This document shows, one piece after another, positions 61,806 through 64,000 of a stretch of 64,000 nucleotides of DNA; position 1 is the first letter of the stretch, and every line of letters starts with the position of its first letter. The stretch covers positions 4,230,908 to 4,294,907 of the forward strand of contig NZ_CP139970.1 of the NCBI RefSeq assembly GCF_034424545.1, in the 5' to 3' direction. Below the pieces are notes generated by a model. It ran no database searches. It saw only the letters and a list, made by a program, of their open reading frames with translations, and was not told the origin of the DNA. The stretch is from Trinickia caryophylli (lineage in GTDB: Bacteria > Pseudomonadota > Gammaproteobacteria > Burkholderiales > Burkholderiaceae). Both the position numbers and the translations under genes were made by a program.

Positions 61806-63206
61806 GTGGCAAAGTCTTCCCGTCCTACCGTCGCGCCGATGAAGCGCGCCGAGTCCGCTGCGTCTGGTCCCGCCCCCATTATCGAGATCGAGTCGCTCGA
61901 CATGGAGGCGCGCGGCGTCGGGCGGCTCGTCGACGAGAGCGGCGAACCCGGTAAGGTGGTTTTCGTCGAAGGCGCGCTGCCGGGCGAGCGCGTTACGTAT
62001 TCTAGCTACCGCAGGAAGCCGAGCTACGAGCAGGCGCAGGTTGTCGACGTCCTACGGGCCAGCGTCATGCGCACGAAACCGCAATGCGCATTTTTTGGCA
62101 CGTGCGGGGGTTGTTCAATGCAACATCTCGATGCGCGTGCACAAGTCGCCGTCAAGCAGCGCGTGCTCGAGGACGATTTATGGCATCTCGCGAAGCTGCG
62201 TCCGGAGACGGTTTTCCGGCCGATTCACGGGCCGTCCTGGGGCTATCGTTATCGCGCGCGGCTGACCGTGCGCAATGTCGTCAAAAAAGGCGGCGTGCTC
62301 GTCGGCTTCCATGAGAGAAAGAGCAGCTATGTGGCGGATATGACGAGTTGCGAGGTGCTGCCGCCTCATGTCTCGGCCATGCTCGTGCCGCTGCGCCGGC
62401 TCGTGGAAAGCCTGTCGATCCGGGATCGACTGCCGCAGATCGAACTGGCCGTGGGCTCGACGGTGACGGCGCTCGTGCTGCGGATTCTCGAGCCGCTCAC
62501 CGTGGACGACGAAGGGCATCTGCGTGCGTTCGCAGACGAGCATCGCGTGCAGTTCTGGCTTCAGCCCAAGGGGCCCGACAGCGTCGTGCCGTTCTATCCG
62601 CTCGACGTCGAACTCGATTACACGCTGCCGGAATTCGGCGTTCGAATGCCGTTCAAGCCGACCGACTTCACGCAGGTCAACCACGCGATCAACCGCGTAC
62701 TCGTGGGCCGCGCGCTGCGACTCCTGGCACCGGGGCGAGGCGAACGAGTACTCGATCTTTTTTGTGGTCTCGGCAACTTCACGTTGCCGCTTGCGCGGCT
62801 GGCGCGCGAAGTGATGGGCATAGAAGGCAGTGAGACGCTGACGGCCCGGGCGTTGGAGAATGCCAAGGCAAATGGCGTGGATGCGCATACGTCGTTCGCA
62901 TGCCGGAATCTGTTCGAGCTCACCGCGGACGATCTGCGTGCGCTCGGCGCGTTCGACAAATTCCTCATCGACCCTCCGCGCGAAGGGGCGCTGGCGGTGG
63001 CGAAGGCGCTTGCGGAGATTGCACAGAGCGGTGATGGGCCGCTGCCGGGGCGCATCGTATACGTATCCTGCAATCCTTCGACGCTTGCGCGCGACGCAGG
63101 GCTGCTCGTACACGAGGCCGGCTACCGGCTCAAGGGCGCGGGTGTCGTCAATATGTTCCCGCATACCTCCCACGTCGAATCGATCGCGCTCTTCGAGCGC
63201 GGCTGA
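61806..63206 (+). CDS. rlmD: 23S rRNA (uracil-1939-C5)-methyltransferase RlmD
   Basis: 466 residues from GTG 61806 (AGGAAA upstream); ATG 61839 is an alternative. N-terminal TRAM domain ([15 protein letters not shown]), 4Fe-4S cysteines in [15 protein letters not shown] with a fourth in [11 protein letters not shown] motif [26 protein letters not shown] and the catalytic cysteine in [14 protein letters not shown]. It methylates U1939 of 23S rRNA. Confidence 0.95.
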   Translation: MAKSSRPTVAPMKRAESAASGPAPIIEIESLDMEARGVGRLVDESGEPGKVVFVEGALPGERVTYSSYRRKPSYEQAQVVDVLRASVMRTKPQCAFFGTCGGCSMQHLDARAQVAVKQRVLEDDLWHLAKLRPETVFRPIHGPSWGYRYRARLTVRNVVKKGGVLVGFHERKSSYVADMTSCEVLPPHVSAMLVPLRRLVESLSIRDRLPQIELAVGSTVTALVLRILEPLTVDDEGHLRAFADEHRVQFWLQPKGPDSVVPFYPLDVELDYTLPEFGVRMPFKPTDFTQVNHAINRVLVGRALRLLAPGRGERVLDLFCGLGNFTLPLARLAREVMGIEGSETLTARALENAKANGVDAHTSFACRNLFELTADDLRALGAFDKFLIDPPREGALAVAKALAEIAQSGDGPLPGRIVYVSCNPSTLARDAGLLVHEAGYRLKGAGVVNMFPHTSHVESIALFERG

Positions 63207-63270
63207 GCGCGCGGGGCGGAGACCTTCCCGCAGGCCGGAAGGTTCTCTCTCGCGCCTTGCCCGTGAACAA

Positions 63271-63308
63271 GAAAAAGCCCCCGCGGCGCGTGGCGCCGTG
63301 CGGGGGCT
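63271..63308 (-). terminator. Rho-independent terminator between rlmD and yccA-like gene
   Basis: AGCCCCCGC pairs with GCGGGGGCT, with an inner GGCGC/GCGCC stem. On the minus strand it ends in TTTTTC, so it serves the yccA-like gene, whose stop is 45 bases upstream; rlmD may use it too. Confidence 0.88.
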
Positions 63309-63352
63309 GCAGACCGGCTTGACTTCGCCGGGCGGCGGGGCCTTCTATGGGG

Positions 63353-64000
63353 TCAGTTGCGGTTGCCGCCGAAAATGCCGAGCAGCGAGAGCAGGTTGAC
63401 GAAGACGTTGTACACGTCCAGGTAGATCGCGAGTGTGGCCGTGATGTAATTCGTTTCACCGCCGTTCACGACGCGCTGGACGTCGAACAACATGTACGCC
63501 GAGAAGATCACGATGGCGAGCACCGAAACGGTCAACATCAGCGCCGGCAGATGCAGAAACATGTTGGCGACCATCGCGAGCAGCAGCACGATCACGCCGA
63601 CGAACAGCCACTTGCCCAGGCCGGAAAAATCGCGCTTGCTGACCGTGGCGATCGTGGCCATCGTCGCGAAGATGATGCCGGTGCCGCCGAAGGCGAGCAT
63701 GATCAGCGACGGCCCGTTCGAGAAGCCGAGGATGAAGCTCAGCAGACGGGACAGCATGAGCCCCATGAAGAACGTGAAGCCAAGCAGCACGGCCACGCCT
63801 GCGCCGCTGTTTTTCGTGCGCTCGATGGCGAACATGAAACCGAAGGCGATGGCGAAAAAGGCGAGCATGCTCATAGCCGGGCTCGTGGCCGCAAAAAGCG
63901 AGAAGCCCGTCACGACGCCGACCCATGCCCCCAGTACCGTGGGCACCATGGACAGCGCGAGCAGCCAGTATGTGTTCCGCAGCACCCGGTTACGGGTTTC
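63353..64000 (-). CDS. Bax inhibitor-1/YccA family membrane protein, 5' partial
   Basis: 215 codons visible; the reading frame continues to the window edge (ETRNR precedes VLRNTYWLLALSMVPT), so the true start lies beyond 64000 and the GTG at 63985 is internal. About seven membrane helices, with the family's GFMFAIERTKNSG loop and C-terminal YLDVYNVFVNLLSLLGIF. YccA-like proteins modulate the FtsH protease. Some 15-20 N-terminal residues are probably missing. Confidence 0.93.
   Translation of the reverse strand, partial: ETRNRVLRNTYWLLALSMVPTVLGAWVGVVTGFSLFAATSPAMSMLAFFAIAFGFMFAIERTKNSGAGVAVLLGFTFFMGLMLSRLLSFILGFSNGPSLIMLAFGGTGIIFATMATIATVSKRDFSGLGKWLFVGVIVLLLAMVANMFLHLPALMLTVSVLAIVIFSAYMLFDVQRVVNGGETNYITATLAIYLDVYNVFVNLLSLLGIFGGNRN

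Noticed and set aside
1..64000. tRNA, rRNA, transposase, integrase, CRISPR array
   Set aside because: Looked for on both strands by eye; none had adequate support.

Overview
The window is 64 kb of high-GC chromosome from a betaproteobacterium of the Burkholderia sensu lato group (Burkholderia, Paraburkholderia or Trinickia type). The evidence is the housekeeping gene neighbourhoods: priB-rpsR-rplI-dnaB, alaC-hom-thrC, trxA-rho, ffs-dnaX-ybaB-recR and surE-pcm-nlpD-rpoS. A complete L-Ara4N lipid A modification operon with arnA split into two genes points the same way. No phage genes, insertion sequences, tRNAs, rRNAs or CRISPR arrays were seen.

The most interesting part is 2.5-19.5 kb, between dnaB and a DUF47-Pit phosphate transporter pair. 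At 9633-18228 nine minus-strand genes form one tight operon. In transcription order they are a fatty acyl-AMP ligase, two delta-9-type membrane desaturases, an acyl carrier protein, a FAD2-type desaturase, an alpha/beta hydrolase, a soluble ferritin-like diiron protein, a rubredoxin and a cytochrome P450. This is the architecture of bacterial polyyne clusters (caryoynencin cay, cepacin ccn, protegenin, collimonin, massilin), with the P450 most like the caryoynencin layout. Downstream on the same strand are a tripartite EmrA-EmrB-outer-membrane efflux system (5130-9309) with a MarR regulator, a TetR regulator and a thiolase whose active-site cysteine is residue 90. Polyynes are reported to inhibit acetyl-CoA acetyltransferases, so the thiolase may be a resistance copy. 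I read 2594-18228 as a possible biosynthesis, export and self-protection island; the link between its two halves is inference.

Region by region. 1-2510: ribosomal protein operon with a clear terminator, then dnaB. 2594-9309: thiolase, TetR, MarR, efflux. 9633-18228: polyyne operon. 18229-19521: long gene-free stretch ending in a Pho box. 19522-21181: DUF47 protein and Pit phosphate permease. 21367-25308: NlpC/P60 lipoprotein, PIN-PhoH ATPase, Bcp peroxiredoxin. 25396-32692: arn operon (arnT, small flippase subunit, arnB, arnC, split arnA, arnD). 32795-39839: Mth938-like protein, alaC, hom, thrC, moeA, moaD, moaE. 39867-41145: divergent truncated globin and NsrR with an NsrR-like box between them. 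41222-43819: clpB with a sigma-32 promoter. 43943-48350: MerR regulator with carboxymuconolactone decarboxylase, MATE pump, GT39-like membrane protein, rpmE2. 48511-51229: mtfA, rho, trxA. 51575-63206: SRP RNA, dnaX, ybaB, recR, CaiB/BaiF CoA-transferase, surE, pcm, nlpD, rpoS, two nucleases, rlmD. 63353-64000: a YccA/Bax-inhibitor protein cut by the window edge.

Readings of start codons, motifs and hairpins were made by eye. Family assignments rest on recognisable motifs and neighbourhood, not on a database search.
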